Shown here: positions 12,934 to 13,976 of the stretch, piece by piece
Numbering within the stretch: the first letter of the stretch is position 1
Layout of the letters: each line of letters starts with the position of its first letter
Assembly (NCBI GenBank): GCA_003158895.1
Contig: PMLO01000062.1
Coordinates: 1-13,976, forward strand
Length of the DNA stretch: 13,976 nucleotides
Direction of reading: 5' to 3'
Source of the DNA: Propionibacteriaceae bacterium
GTDB lineage: Bacteria; Actinomycetota; Actinomycetes; Propionibacteriales; Propionibacteriaceae
Translations under genes and position numbers: made by a program
The notes under the pieces: model-generated
The model's database searches: none
The model's input: only the letters and a program-made list of their open reading frames with translations
What the model was told of the DNA's origin: nothing

Positions 12934-13911
12934 CTACTCGGCGGTGGCCGAGGCCGGGTCTCCGACCTCGTGAGCATCGACGATCGGGATCTCCACGGGG
13001 TGGTCGCCGTACGCGCGCGGGTCCTCGCGGGGCTCGATGTGGATGCGCAGGTCGAGTTCGGGGGCCATGGCGTGGATGTCGGTCTCGATGACCTCCACCA
13101 GGTCGTGCGCCTTCCGGACGCTCCAGCTGCCCGGGACGAGCGCGTCGAACGTGGCGAAGCCGTACCGGCCGGCGGAGCGGGTGCGCAGGCCGTGGAACAT
13201 GACGTCGTCGGTGGTGTGCGCCAGCAGGACTGCCACGATCTGGGCGTTCTCCTCCTCGGGCAGTGTGCGGTCCAAGAGGCCCGAGGTCGACTCGGCGAGG
13301 AGCCGGAACCCGGCGACGATGATGTTGACCCCCACTGCGAAGGCGATGATCGGGTCGAGGCGCTGCCAACGAGTCAGCTGCACCAGGAGAACGCCGACGA
13401 CGACGCCCGCCGAGGTCCACACGTCCGTCATGAGGTGCTTGCCGTCCGCCCGGAGCGTGACCGACTTGTACGTGCGGCCGGCGCGCAGGAGCACGAACGC
13501 CACTCCGCCGTTGATCGCGGACGCGAAGACTGAGATGGCCAGGCCGATGCCGACGTTCTCAAGCGGCTGAGGGTGGAGGAACCGGTCGACCGAGCTGACG
13601 ATGATGGCGATGGCCGCGACGAAGATCATCCCGCCCTCGACGGCGGCCGAGAAGAACTCCGCCTTCGTGTGGCCGAAGTGATGGTCCTCGTCAGCGGGCT
13701 TCGCCGCGAGGCGGAGCATCAACAACGCCACGATCGCCGCGACGAGGTTGACGACCGACTCGGCGGCGTCGGACAGCAGGCCCACCGAACCGGTGAGCAG
13801 CCAGGCACCGGACTTGAGTCCGATCGTCACGATGGCCGCGGCGATCGACAGCCATGCGAAGCGTGCGAGATTGGGGCGAGAAATCACCGGTACATTCTCG
13901 CAGGTCGGCAC
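12934..13911 (-). CDS. Cation diffusion facilitator (CDF) family metal transporter
   Basis: A 325-residue inner-membrane transporter that exports divalent metal ions in exchange for protons and works as a dimer. The N-terminal half has six hydrophobic segments, starting near residues 19-40, 45-68, 92-108, 118-142, 163-179 and 187-205. The C-terminal half, from about 210, is the cytoplasmic metal-binding domain. The family site in the fifth segment is intact: H159-L-M-T-D163. In the second segment GLLSDAAESVVN puts E51 and N55 where FieF has D45 and D49. HHFGHTKAEFFSA (77-89) is the conserved loop after segment two. The start is GTG 13911, with GGGGG close before it; GTG 13887 is an alternative. 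Substrate (Zn, Fe, Mn or Co) is unknown. The remaining 65 bp to the window end show no gene. Confidence 0.9.
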   Translation of the reverse strand: MPTCENVPVISRPNLARFAWLSIAAAIVTIGLKSGAWLLTGSVGLLSDAAESVVNLVAAIVALLMLRLAAKPADEDHHFGHTKAEFFSAAVEGGMIFVAAIAIIVSSVDRFLHPQPLENVGIGLAISVFASAINGGVAFVLLRAGRTYKSVTLRADGKHLMTDVWTSAGVVVGVLLVQLTRWQRLDPIIAFAVGVNIIVAGFRLLAESTSGLLDRTLPEEENAQIVAVLLAHTTDDVMFHGLRTRSAGRYGFATFDALVPGSWSVRKAHDLVEVIETDIHAMAPELDLRIHIEPREDPRAYGDHPVEIPIVDAHEVGDPASATAE

Positions 13912-13976
13912 GACCCCCGCTCGGCTGGTGGCCTGGTGAGCGTCATCGACTAGGTGTACTGACCGGACAGGTTGGT

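Noticed and set aside
1..13976. CRISPR arrays, tRNA or rRNA genes, insertion sequences, phage genes
   Set aside because: I saw no spaced repeats, no tRNA-like cloverleaf, no transposase or integrase product and no terminal inverted repeats.

Overview
The window is high-GC DNA with short intergenic gaps, GTG starts, tight stop/start overlaps and frequent GTACG strings inside genes. This fits an actinobacterium; the gene styles (NifJ paired with a GltD-like Fe-S flavoprotein, cydABDC, a lone BlaI-type regulator) suggest the Propionibacteriales/Nocardioidaceae side, but that placement is an impression and not a database result. Almost every gene is on the minus strand; only the BlaI/MecI/CopY-type regulator at 10688-11041 is on the plus strand.

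Layout, left to right. 1-1974: the N-terminal end of pyruvate:ferredoxin oxidoreductase (nifJ, running off the left edge), preceded by a GltD-like NAD(P)H/FAD/[4Fe-4S] oxidoreductase. They form a two-gene operon whose probable promoter carries a CsoR/CstR-like dyad between its -35 and -10. 2086-3008: a GNAT acetyltransferase translationally coupled to an MTH1187-type thiamine-binding protein. 3009-3337: a 329-bp gap with a probable promoter, two dyads and a doubtful 55-codon ORF. 3338-4711: a MelB-like GPH sugar:cation symporter. 4830-10629: a complete cydABDC operon (cytochrome bd oxidase plus its CydDC ABC exporter). 10630-10687: a 58-bp divergent intergenic region with an 18-bp dyad, facing the BlaI-type regulator gene. 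11042-11113: a convergent terminator region. 11114-11714: two small paralogous genes of unknown function, the first with a structured leader. 11752-12807: a LacI-family regulator that probably shares a transcript with the second small gene and has twin operators upstream. 12934-13911: a cation diffusion facilitator.

How the genes may work together. Cytochrome bd and the NifJ/flavoprotein pair both fit life at low oxygen or under respiratory stress: one oxidises quinol with high O2 affinity, the other makes low-potential electrons from pyruvate and can exchange them with NAD(P)H. The dyad between cydA and the regulator suggests that the regulator controls both cydABDC and itself, although no BlaR-type sensor protease is visible. 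The least explained part is 11114-12894: two 68- and 74-residue paralogs that align without gaps for 60 residues, one behind a long hairpin leader and the other behind a LacI-type regulator. This is the best candidate in the window for an undescribed system.
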